Shown here piece after piece: positions 20,658-28,992 of a stretch of DNA of 35,187 nt. A program made the translations under genes and the position numbers. The notes below the pieces were generated by a model. That model was given only the letters and a program-made list of their open reading frames with translations, did not search any database and was not told where the DNA came from. The stretch comes from Aphelidium insulamus (lineage: Eukaryota > Aphelidiomycota > Aphelidea > Aphelidiaceae): contig JAZDSV010000088.1 in NCBI GenBank assembly GCA_036784855.1, positions 1 through 35,187 of the forward strand. The letters run 5' to 3'. Position 1 is the stretch's first letter. Every line of letters begins with the position of its first letter.

Positions 20658-21149
20658 ATGCACAAACACTTCCTTATCGTGCTTGTAATAATGCCGCGCG
20701 TCTTTATGGTTGATACAAGGCCCTCTGACGCGGGTGGCAAGGACAGCGTGGCTGCAGTAGTTGTTACGACAAAGGCCGGTCGACCGCCTCTCCATCCACG
20801 GAGAAGCGCCACCCATTTTCAGTATTCAGTCTTGCTCCAATCCGCCCTTGTATTTACGACGCGGTGTTGGATGCCGCATGAGGCCCCGCGGTCCACATCC
20901 GAGTGCTAAGCCGAGTTTCATTTCATCATTGACGATAAAAGTTACTCGGAAATACAGGAACACACGTGGATCATGTTACTCGCGCTCACAACAATGGACC
21001 GTGAGGTGCTGACAGAAGCGTCATCTGCCCTAGGAGCTGCAGTGACACAATATTGCGGTGCGGCCTTTAGATGTGTCGGTGCTACATGCAGGCGTGCGCT
21101 GAATCGTGCATTGCAGAGTGTCACGTCGCGGTGGACCAGAGCAGAGTAG
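20658..21149 (+). CDS. Small predicted secreted protein (two exons or one nonsense codon)
   Basis: ATG at 20658 starts MHKHFLIVLVIMPRVFMVDT, a plausible signal peptide; this Met is chosen over an in-frame one 66 bp upstream. The frame hits TAA at 20907-20909 and then continues open in the same frame to 21149 with REVLTEASSALGAAVTQYC and four more Cys/Arg-rich turns. An intron of 108 nt (GTATTT at 20850 to TACAG at 20957), divisible by three, would remove the stop and give 127 aa. Otherwise the gene carries a nonsense codon. The C-terminal Ala/Gly/Cys helix loosely resembles those of the 26-31 kb family. Confidence 0.45.
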
Positions 21150-21293
21150 AATTAAATAGATATTTTTATAATATTGAAAGGATGTTATTTCAACCATATT
21201 GTATGGTGTACAGTGATAAGTATTAATTATTTCATGGGAGACTTCACATTGCACTGTCAAGGAGAAGAACACGTGCTCAATCGGCATCTGCAA

Positions 21294-21812
21294 ATGCAAT
21301 TGAAATGCCAATGCAGACTGCTGCTGACAGTTACGTTGGCTGCTGGTGTGGCTGCACTGTGCGCCCGTGGAGCCGGTGCTGTTGCTGTTACCGGTCAGCG
21401 CGCGAGTAGTGCTCCGAGTGAGCAGCCTGCGGATGGAATCAGTCGGCGTGGCGTGCCTAAAGGCATCGGACGTCCACCACCACATCCCAAAATCATCATA
21501 CCGCGCAGTTGTGTTCTACCACCACTTGTTCCACCGGAAGACTCTGCATTGCAGCCACCTATATGCCAGCCTATATGGAGACTGCCAGGCAGACCCCCTC
21601 ACGCCGCCCACATCACTGCCCACTACGAACCAGAGCACGGTTTACGCGATCAAGAAGTGTGTTTTCTTGTGTTTTTCGCCAGCACTGTGGCGGGTGCCTG
21701 TTGCGGCACACAAGTCGCCCTCTCGACGTGCGCGGGTTCATTCTGTCTGCTCGGCGCACGCTGGGTGCTCAACAATATGCTCGATGAGCGATGGAGACTC
21801 AAGTGCAGATAG
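21294..21812 (+). CDS. Predicted secreted/membrane protein, Pro-rich middle
   Basis: 172 aa in one exon. The start at 21294 is chosen because it opens a signal peptide (CRLLLTVTLAAGVAALCARG). The frame is open upstream, but without such a feature. The middle is Pro-rich (RPPPHPK, CVLPPLVPPED, GRPPHAA). Near the C-terminus a long hydrophobic, Gly/Cys-rich segment (STVAGACCGTQVALSTCAG, then FCLLGARW) would form a membrane hairpin. This layout matches the 26.2-31.6 kb genes. It ends 54 bp from the convergent uL5m gene. Function unknown. Confidence 0.6.
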   Translation: MQLKCQCRLLLTVTLAAGVAALCARGAGAVAVTGQRASSAPSEQPADGISRRGVPKGIGRPPPHPKIIIPRSCVLPPLVPPEDSALQPPICQPIWRLPGRPPHAAHITAHYEPEHGLRDQEVCFLVFFASTVAGACCGTQVALSTCAGSFCLLGARWVLNNMLDERWRLKCR

Positions 21813-21866
21813 AAAATATAGTTTCTTATTTATATTTTGTTGATGTCTCGTCCATCCATGCAGATA

Positions 21867-23275
21867 TCAGATCTCGTGGACAAATTCCTGCTCTGGTTCC
21901 GCCACCAGAGGCGTCAGCGGCTCGTCATAGACAAACGGCAGCCGGAACCCACTGAGCAGCAGTCGCGCATCTTCGGCCGACTTGGCAGTGGTGTTCAAGT
22001 GCACGGTAAAGTCCTGCAGGCAGCCCACGTTGCCGGCCTGGGGGAACTTTAGGTACGTCTGCTCCATCTCGGGGAAGGCGGTCCACGTCTCGGCCGCCAG
22101 CTGCAGTGAGATTGTGCTGCCGTGCTGTCCACCAGTTGAATCGCCTTGTCCACTGGTGTTGTTATTGTTGACAGCGTCTGACGAGGGCTGCGTGCCCGCC
22201 AGCCGGCTGAACCCGGGGAAATCACGCACTTTGGGCAGCACCTGCTCCACCAGCTTCTCCACAAAGGCGTACATGTGCTCCGTGTCATTCAGCTGCACCT
22301 CCACACCGACCGGCATGCCCTCGCGGATCCTCAGGCGGGCATCAGACTCGGTGGCGTTGAATATGCGCGCCTGCTGCCCCGTGACAAGCTGCAGAGCCAG
22401 CAGGCCGTACTGCAGAACGCGCCGCGAGTGTGACACGGCTACCATTAAGATAAACGTGTTAATATATATTATATTATCATTAACAGAATAATATTCGGAT
22501 AGAAGCCCGCGGGTATATATATTACAATTGCCATATAATAGAAAGGCAAGAGGACATGACAGCAGTACACTAGAGTATTATACAAATGGATAAGAATCCA
22601 TGCAAGGCAATTAAAGGACACACAATGCCCACCTTGCTGCATGCGCATGGACACGGTGATACAGCGCAGCTGCGGCAGGCGTTCATAGACGGGCGGCATG
22701 GCCTGCAGCTGCGATGCGGGTATGGCGCGCGGTGCCAAATACCGCTGGTAGCGCGTGTCAAGTTGCACGGGTGGCTGTGCCGGCGCCACCGGGGCCACGT
22801 ATCTCCGCTCCACTGCTGGAGGCGGCCCGCCCTTCTTTGCGGTGGTGGCAGTTGAGCCAGTGGCAGTGGTGGCGGCGGCGCGCATGGACGCCCTGCCGCG
22901 TGTGGCCAACGCCTCTTGTCGCAACAGGTCGGCCTTGAGTTGCTGGCGGGCCAGAAAGTCGGCATTGCATTCCAGATTGGCCCGGTCAATGGCGCGCAGG
23001 TGTGGCGACGTGGGACGGGCCAGGTGGTGCGAGTAGGCGAGGATGGCCAGATCTTCCGCCAGCACCGCGTCATAGAACTCTTCCAGGCGGCAGAGGGAGC
23101 GCGATGGCATTGCCGCGGCCAGTTCGGCTGTGGTCATCTGGGATGCTGTCGTCGATGCTTGTTGTGGTGGCTGCTGCATCAGTGGCGCTGCGTACGGTAC
23201 AGGCGGCGCGGGCAGCACCGCCATCTGCGCGTATGCCCTCCGCGCCTGTGCGGCCTGGCGCGTCCGTGCAATCAT
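21867..23275 (-). CDS. Mitochondrial large-subunit ribosomal protein uL5m
   Basis: Two exons (23275-22633, 22438-21867) give about 404 aa. The intron is 194 nt and the join reads RMQQ|AVSHSRR. The uL5 domain is in the second exon: LQYGLLALQLVTGQQARIF, RLRIREGMPVGVEVQLND, LPKVRDFPGF, a Ser/Asn/Gly insert of about 25 residues, AFPEMEQTYLKFP and LLLSGFRLPF, all in family order. The first 15 residues (MIARTRQAAQARRAY) are Arg/Ala-rich without acids, a mitochondrial presequence. A long N-terminal extension is as in fungal MRPL7 (uL5m). It binds 5S-equivalent positions and the central protuberance in bacterial ribosomes. It lies head-to-tail 214 bp behind CLN3. The leader contains an 80-bp duplication with teloboxes. 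Confidence 0.88.
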
Positions 23276-23385
23276 ATTGGTATTTGTGTATGTAATTAGG
23301 GTTTCCCTTTAATCTTCCCGTGCACCGACATACAGAGAAAACACCGTGCAATCATATTGGTATTTGTGTATCTAATTAGGGTTTC
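23264..23385 (-). repeat. 80-bp-period duplication of the uL5m start region
   Basis: About 42 bp (23264-23305) recur at 23344-23385 with one early mismatch. The unit includes the uL5m start context (ATGATTGCACGG on the minus strand) and a telobox AAACCCTAA (23296-23304 and 23376-23384, minus strand). The upstream copy opens a short upstream frame (MIARCFLCMSVHGKIKGKP, then stop), ending within the leader. Confidence 0.85.
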
Positions 23386-23489
23386 TGTCATATGTCATAA
23401 TTGGACAAGTGGCTACACTGTTGATATATTTATATATATATGCATTGCATTATAAATACTCTATGGAATATATATATATATGTGTTGAA

Positions 23490-25303
23490 TTATACTTGCA
23501 GACAGAGAGCATTCTCGTCACCCAGCCTGCCGCGGATATAGTCACAGAGCGCCGGCCGCAGCAGCACCGCCGACACACCAGCCAGTGTGACACCAGCCGT
23601 GTCCGCCACGGCCGCCACGCCCATGGAGAACTCGCGGTAGACGGGGTGCACGGTGCGCGTGATGTTGGCGAAGGCGTTCACGTACGCCGCCCCGCCCAGC
23701 AGTCCCTCCCAAACAATCAGCACAAACACAATCCACACCGACGGCACAAACTGCAACATGGCTGCCGTGATAATATCAATATTTGATTAATATTTAAATA
23801 AATATAGTAAAGTACCGTCAGAGAGAAACAGGGCCATGGTGGCCACTTGGAGGGCGCACGGGATCCAGGTGCGCCGGATGGGAAACCAGCGCAGACTCGA
23901 CCGGCTGATAAACACGCCCAGCTGGTACAGACACTGATAGTACACATAGTGCTGCCACAATATGTAAGTATTATAATTATAAATATTTAATCTCAGTAAC
24001 GCACCTCACGCAGTTCCCGGAATGGAGTGGTGTGCAGCGGGAAGAGTAGCACTGGGAGTATGCCCTGGTTGATGGTGTACTCGGCCCAGAAGACGGCAAG
24101 CAGCGGCAGCATGAACGGCAACACCAGCGGCTTGACCAGTCCGACCCGTTGCCGCACCGTCATCTCCTCGGGTGGCTGCGGTGGCTGCGGTGACGGCGGT
24201 GGCGGAGACTGCGAGCCGCCCAGGATTCGCCTGGTGTCGCGGTAATCATCGCACCCATCATCGTCCACAATCTCCAGGCCGTCGCCGTTATCATCCTCGT
24301 CCTCATCAGTGTTGCCACTGTCACCATCCATGGCAATCACGGCCTCGTCTGCCTTGGCGCCAGCACTGTCGACACGAACATTGCGGTCATCCACGCAGTT
24401 CAAGCTATCCGCGCTGGGCAACAGCTCCGAGTAGTTGTTGTGGCCCAGGCCGAGATCCGCCGACGCGATCCGCTTCTGCTCCGCGGCCAGATGCGGCTTG
24501 CTCATCAGCACGCCGTACGACAGGGCCATCAGCAGCGGCATCACCGACACCACCACCAGTGTCCAGGGCAGCGGCAGCCGGATCCACGTGGATAGCGCTA
24601 GATAGGCCAGCGCGCCGCCGATACCCGCGGCACCGGTGCCTCCGCTCCACGCGCCAATTACACCCGAGTCGTAGAAGGAGGTCATGGCCAGGAACGTGAT
24701 CTCGCCCAGCCCGGACGCGAACGATGCCACCACGATTCCTTGCAATAACACATATATAACAAGTTTCTCCAGTATACATACACACAATATATATACCTAA
24801 TAGGCGCCAGTGCAACTCTGGTATCCACGCCACCATGTGCAGCGCCACAATGCTGCACACCACGCACACTCCAATGCGCACTCTGCACAGAATAAATGTT
24901 ATATTATTGATACAAACACAGAGAATTGTATACATATGTACTTGTACGAGACCAAGTGCATAAAGTAGGGCGCAAAGATCTTGACGCCCAGCCCGGGAAT
25001 GATGTCCGCCAGCAGGATCCAGCCCTCTGGGACAGACTGCTCGGCGTCACCATTGTCACCACCGCCACCGCCATGCTTCAGGATGTCTGCGGCGGCCGAC
25101 AGAAAGATGACGTAGGTGAAATTGTTGACCAGGCCGTTGATGAAGAAGGCGACCTCATCGCGCGTCCTGCCCAGTAAATATGTATATGCTGTATGTGTAA
25201 AAATGGGTAAAAGTACAAGTATACGTATATGTATGTAGGTGCATAGAGTGCAATACAGACAAGCACACGGGACACGCAAGATGGACACGCACCAGCGCGG
25301 CAT
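23490..25303 (-). CDS. CLN3: CLN3/battenin (Btn1) lysosomal-vacuolar membrane protein
   Basis: Six minus-strand exons (25303-25293, 25166-24942, 24882-24797, 24738-24005, 23951-23816, 23761-23490) give about 487 aa. Hallmarks are FFINGLVNNFTYVIFLSAA, ILLADIIPGLGVKIFAPY, VVASFASGLGEITFLAMTSF, WSGGTGAAGIGGALAYL, FAEYT-type FWAEYTINQGI, LGVFISRSSLRW and VWEGLLGGAAYVNAF. These are near-identical in order to human CLN3 (SSGLGEVTFLS, SSGTGGAGLLGALSYL, YEGLLGGAAYVNTF). About eleven membrane helices; a long acidic loop (residues about 210-290) lies between the halves. The first coding exon is only 11 nt (MPR plus part of Trp), chosen because it joins in frame just where homology starts. The family works in lysosomal/vacuolar pH and glycerophosphodiester export. 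Confidence 0.92.
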
Positions 25304-25396
25304 TTTGGATACTTTTTCAGGCAAGTTCAATCAACAAGGTGTTTAGCCACTGTTCACTGCTGTGGCAACACGTGCTTGTTTCTCTCGCTTCTTATC

Positions 25397-25433
25397 AAAC
25401 CCTAATAAATACAGAATCGGTATTAATTAGGGT
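25397..25433. promoter_or_regulatory. Inverted telobox pair in the CLN3 upstream region
   Basis: AAACCCTAA at 25397-25405 and ATTAGGGT at 25427-25434 form a loose inverted pair around 95-130 bp before the CLN3 start. The same 9-mer occurs twice, in minus orientation, before uL5m. It matches the telobox bound by Tbf1/Myb-like factors in fungi. Confidence 0.5.
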
Positions 25434-25461
25434 GTCTGCATTAATTACAGACAAACCACTG

Positions 25462-25478
25462 CACACACACACACACAC
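25462..25478. repeat. (CA)8 microsatellite
   Basis: Short CA run between the CLN3 leader and the cytidine deaminase 3' end. Confidence 0.8.
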
Positions 25479-25533
25479 GTTCACCGGACTGTATTTATTT
25501 ACAATTCGTTATATTATAATTATAACACTATTT

Positions 25534-26098
25534 TTACTTGCTGCTACCCAGCAGTGTGCCTGGTGTGAAGGCGTGCGGCAACAGCTCTCGCAGCGTAAAC
25601 ACCTGCACCCTCTCCACATCATCCACACCCGCTCTGGGCGCCTTGGTGCATATCACCTGCAGGCTGTCCACGCCAAACTGCGATTAGATTAGTATAACTG
25701 TTTATACACATACAGTAAGTGTACCTCGGCCATGAACTGCCGGCAGACACCGCACGGCAGGATGTACTGGTCGGGCATGTCGCTTGTCACGGCCACCGCG
25801 CTAAACACCCTGCACCCCTCACTCGCCGCCTTCACGTAGGCCGTGCGCTCTGCACAGATACACGCGCCATACGAGCAGTTCTCCACATTGCACCCTGCCA
25901 TGTGTTATAACTACTATACGAAGTAGATCTGTCCTATAAAGTACCGGTGTAGACGACGTCGGCGCCAGTGGCGGGATCACGGCACAGCACCGCGGCGCCC
26001 ACACGGAACTTGGAGTAGGGAGAGTGTGAGTGCTGCATGGCTGTGCGCGCCCGGTCCACCAGGTCCCGCATCCACGGCTCCGTCAGCGCGATTTCCAT
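25534..26098 (-). CDS. Cytidine deaminase (tetrameric, pyrimidine salvage)
   Basis: Three minus-strand exons (26098-25945, 25894-25725, 25677-25534) give 155 aa. The second exon holds the catalytic core: GCNVENCSYGACICAERTA with zinc ligand Cys65 and proton-shuttle Glu67, then LPCGVCRQF with ligands Cys99 and Cys102. N-terminal YSKFRVGAA is the usual substrate-side motif. The three-cysteine zinc site and 155-aa length place it in the homotetrameric class that hydrolyses cytidine and deoxycytidine to uridine and deoxyuridine in the cytosol. Introns are 47-50 nt, GT-AG. It is tandem with CLN3 downstream. Confidence 0.95.
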
Positions 26099-26236
26099 AA
26101 ATAAAGTTATAATAGAATATAAAGTTAAATATAAAGTTACTGTATATTCTACTGAGTGAGTGAGCGTCAAATATTTCTATCAGAAGCGTTTATTATTGTA
26201 TTAATGCGTTGAAGTAGTGTGGATGTTAGTAGTCTG

Positions 26237-27025
26237 CTAGCGGTCAGCATCCAATTGGCTGTCAGCATCGGCATCATCCAATTGGTCCGCGTGCGCATCC
26301 CCATGCATCACACGGTTGTAAGCATCAACGCAGGCAAACCCGGCGGCAAGGCAACAAGCAGTGCCGACACACGCGACAACACCGGTCGCCAGACCATACA
26401 CGGACGTGATACCGATGCCGGTGCCCACGGCAACATCGCGTATGTCTTTAACTCTGAGTCTGAATATTTCTTCCCGTGTCAAGGGCCTTGGAGTGTAATC
26501 GGCTAAAATCTCTTGCACTCGAGGATCCTTCCGCGGATCTCCAAGTGGCGGCTTAATGATCTTGGAGTGCAGAGATGGAATTTGGTTGGGATCGTCCTCA
26601 AACTTTTTTTTCGTTGGACTCGGCACAGAAGGTATACCACCATAAGTCGGCTGCACCAGAGAAGAATCGCTCTCATCATCATTAGGGTTGCCAGTCATGA
26701 TGCTCGATGAGGAAGAATCACTGGGAAAGCCTCGTATCGTGAGGCTCGATATCGATCTCTGCGGCGTGTTGCGATAAGCTTCAGCACGGCGAGCAGAGCT
26801 TGTCGTTGAGGCTACTGGTGCGATTCCCGCGGTACCTTGGCGACCCGGGTTGGTGGTGGGGCTGCGAGGTGGGCGGCCAGAAGTCTTTGAACTACTCTTA
26901 CTCTGAGACGCTGATGACTGCGTTCCAGCACGGCGTCGAAGCATCGGCGACGCATACCCCACCGACGCGTAGAGTAATGTGCTGCAGAGCGATGCGACGA
27001 GAAATGCAATGTAAGCCGACTTCAT
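26237..27025 (-). CDS. Secreted glycine-zipper family protein 1
   Basis: 262 aa in one exon. The start opens a clear signal peptide (MKSAYIAFLVASLCSTLLYA, cut near SVGYA). A polar Ser/Arg/Pro-rich middle of about 150 residues follows (SSASQSKSSSKTSG), low in complexity. At about residues 190-240 is a hydrophobic Gly/Cys hairpin: VAVGTGIGITSVYGLATGVV then GTACCLAAGF. The tail is acidic, with Asp-Ala repeats (DDADADSQLDAD). The hairpin is clearly related to the one in the next gene (VGxG, VYG, GV, GTxCCL). The product would be a type I-like or reticulon-like membrane protein after cleavage; function is not known. A CCAAT box lies 70 bp upstream. Confidence 0.7.
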   Translation of the reverse strand: MKSAYIAFLVASLCSTLLYASVGYASPMLRRRAGTQSSASQSKSSSKTSGRPPRSPTTNPGRQGTAGIAPVASTTSSARRAEAYRNTPQRSISSLTIRGFPSDSSSSSIMTGNPNDDESDSSLVQPTYGGIPSVPSPTKKKFEDDPNQIPSLHSKIIKPPLGDPRKDPRVQEILADYTPRPLTREEIFRLRVKDIRDVAVGTGIGITSVYGLATGVVACVGTACCLAAGFACVDAYNRVMHGDAHADQLDDADADSQLDADR

Positions 27026-27094
27026 TTTGATGTGTTTTCACTCGTTTTGGCAGAACAACTGATATTTGGCACGTCAGGAGGCAGGCGATATTGT

Positions 27095-27101
27095 CCAATC
27101 A
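27095..27101 (+). promoter_or_regulatory. CCAAT box before secreted family gene 1
   Basis: CCAATCA on the plus strand, so TGATTGG reading toward the gene, 70 bp before the ATG at 27025. The flank TGATTGGACAA is identical to that at 19743. Confidence 0.5.
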
Positions 27102-27209
27102 GCGCTTTTAATAAATTTGGATTCGATGTTTGAACCGTAGGAGCCATGCTTGTCCAGATTTACAAATGTTTGCATATTGTTCAATTAAACTTATAATATC
27201 ATTGTAATT

Positions 27210-27950
27210 CTATGAAACCATTTCCACGGGTAGTGCTGGTGATGTGACTCTATCTGCCAGCGCCAGACATCCCAGCAGACAGCAAACAGTGCCGAGAAAT
27301 GTGGCCACTCCGGCTCGTACACCGTACACGCACCCAACAGCCACACCGGCCCCAACGGAACACTTTCCAACCGTCAAGACAGTTGCGCGGAACTCCCGCA
27401 TTCTCCTCTCGTTGCAATCGTGAACAAGCTTTTTGCTGTGTTGCTTTTCTAAAAGAGTCATAGCAGCGGCCAATCGCCGGGCTGTTGTCTCGTCCAATAT
27501 GCCGGCTTCACAACCTGAGATCAGTACACCACAGTCACGGTCGTAATCTTCGGGAGGTTGCGCTTCTTGAGCCTGCTGGAGGCATTTATCATCCATGTCT
27601 CGCAACCTGTCGTACGCGGCATGTGATTTCTTCAAGGCGGTGTTTATATTTAATCGTCTCTTAACCGTGGCCATGGCCGCATTTATCATGCGCCGACAGC
27701 AAGATAAATATTTCGACGTATGCCTCATTTGGCGGTCTTGCTCGCTGTTCAACAAAAGAGGCCAGTTAACATCAGCAATTTCATCCACGGTATTGGTATC
27801 TTTGCTGGATTGGGTTCTCGCATCACCAGAAGCAAGCAGAGATTGTTTATGGGCGGACGTTCTGCGGCGCATGCCGGGCAGACGAAGCGACACCGTTAGC
27901 GCCGGAGCCACAATGCAGGTGAGTAGCAAGACGAGTAGCGGCACGTGCAT
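27210..27950 (-). CDS. Secreted glycine-zipper family protein 2
   Basis: 246 aa in one exon. The signal peptide is MHVPLLVLLLTCIVAPALTV. The middle (residues 50-185) is helical and charged (KSHAAYDRLRDMDDKCLQQA, ARRLAAAMTLLEKQHSKK) rather than disordered. The C-terminal hairpin is KCSVGAGVAVGCVYGVRAGV then GTVCCLLGCLALADR, aligned residue for residue with the neighbour's VGTGIGITSVYGLATGVV and GTACCL. The two genes are tandem, 184 bp apart, same strand. Divergence outside signal and hairpin suggests fast evolution. Function unknown. Confidence 0.7.
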   Translation of the reverse strand: MHVPLLVLLLTCIVAPALTVSLRLPGMRRRTSAHKQSLLASGDARTQSSKDTNTVDEIADVNWPLLLNSEQDRQMRHTSKYLSCCRRMINAAMATVKRRLNINTALKKSHAAYDRLRDMDDKCLQQAQEAQPPEDYDRDCGVLISGCEAGILDETTARRLAAAMTLLEKQHSKKLVHDCNERRMREFRATVLTVGKCSVGAGVAVGCVYGVRAGVATFLGTVCCLLGCLALADRVTSPALPVEMVS

Positions 27951-28257
27951 TTCAGTGTTGTTCGGTGTTAACCGATAATAAGGGGTGCGGATTTTTTTTT
28001 AATTCGCTGCATCCCTTACGCCACAATTATTATATTGTATATACAGCGATATATATATATATATACATATACATATGTATATACGGTACAACATGCCGTT
28101 GCCGCTCCGCAACTAAACTCCATTTTGCTAGCTACACTCGCTAGCTATACTCGCCAATGTCGGAAATATATACATAGTTGTAAAGATAAAATATCTGTTC
28201 TATGAATTGCCTTTTGGCGCACTCGTTACGCGCCACAGAAGAAAAACCACCACCAGC
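27951..28257. other. Intergenic with (AT)n microsatellite
   Basis: AT-rich spacer with an AT/TATACAT run at about 28049-28085 and two partly repeated GCTAGCTA segments near 28128-28147. No gene seen. Confidence 0.6.
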
Positions 28258-28740
28258 CTACTGTGGCACTGTGGAAATATTTTTTTGTTGCCTTCGCCGC
28301 ATCTCAGCCTGCGCAGCCCGTCGTCGTTGCTCCGGAGTCTGGCGCGACTCTTCCAGCAACCTTTCGCGCTCCTCGGCAGCCATTCCATACGCAGTACAAC
28401 AGGTTACGCAGCAGCAGCAGGTGACACCGGTTGCAATTCCGACGGGCGCAGAAGCGCACATGCCGACAATTGATCCAGCCGCCGCCGAGAGTCCACCCAG
28501 AGCACCAACTAGCCCTAGCACACCGCAACACTGCGTATCGGTTCACAGGGAGTGCAGGCTGCGCGCTACCATTGCCCCACTGCGGGAACGGCAACACGAG
28601 CGCACCGTTTCGCCGAAACAGCAGACCTCGTCATCGTGATAAAATCCACGAGGCAGGTTCAATATGGGATTGAATATGCCACATGGCACCTCGTTGGCAA
28701 AAAAGAGCGATTGGCACGAGGCTACAGAGCACGATGAACA
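28258..28740 (-). pseudogene. 5'-truncated copy of secreted family gene 3
   Basis: Minus-strand frame from about 28740 to 28258. It aligns with the gene at 28993-30333 from VASCQSLFFANEVPCG (other: IASCQALFFANDIPCG), through TVRSCCRSRSGAMVARSLH (other: NVRRCCRSRQGEFVARGLH), to VGIATGVTCCCCVTCC (other: AGIATGVTFCCCLVCC) and AAEERERLLEES. It lacks the signal peptide and first half. The aligned frame has one TGA (28540-28542), exactly where the full copy has Cys in HHLCTQT. Frame is kept before and after. The C-terminal tail is Arg/Gln-rich. The simplest reading is a young pseudogene with one Cys-to-stop change. Confidence 0.75.
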
Positions 28741-28992
28741 CATATTGTAGATGTGCAGACTTCGGTGATGCATGCCACGCATATCGGAAGACTTGACCAC
28801 CCAGTTACTCACGGGGCCACGATGCATGGGTAGATGAGACAGGTAGTGGCATGTTTACGTGGCAAAATTGCACTTAGTGACGTTTAGACTGCTATCCCCA
28901 TATTATTTAAGCTGCAATTGTTGCCCAAAAGTGGCATTAAAATTTTGTATGTATTCCACTTAAATCAGGCAGCCACAAATCTCACTTGTGAC

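Noticed and set aside
23296-23304. TTAGGG-like telomere repeat
   Set aside because: Only single copies, not an array; better read as teloboxes in gene leaders.
24172-24699. 175-aa plus-strand frame over CLN3 exon 4
   Set aside because: Arg/Pro/Ser-rich shadow of the conserved CLN3 coding strand.
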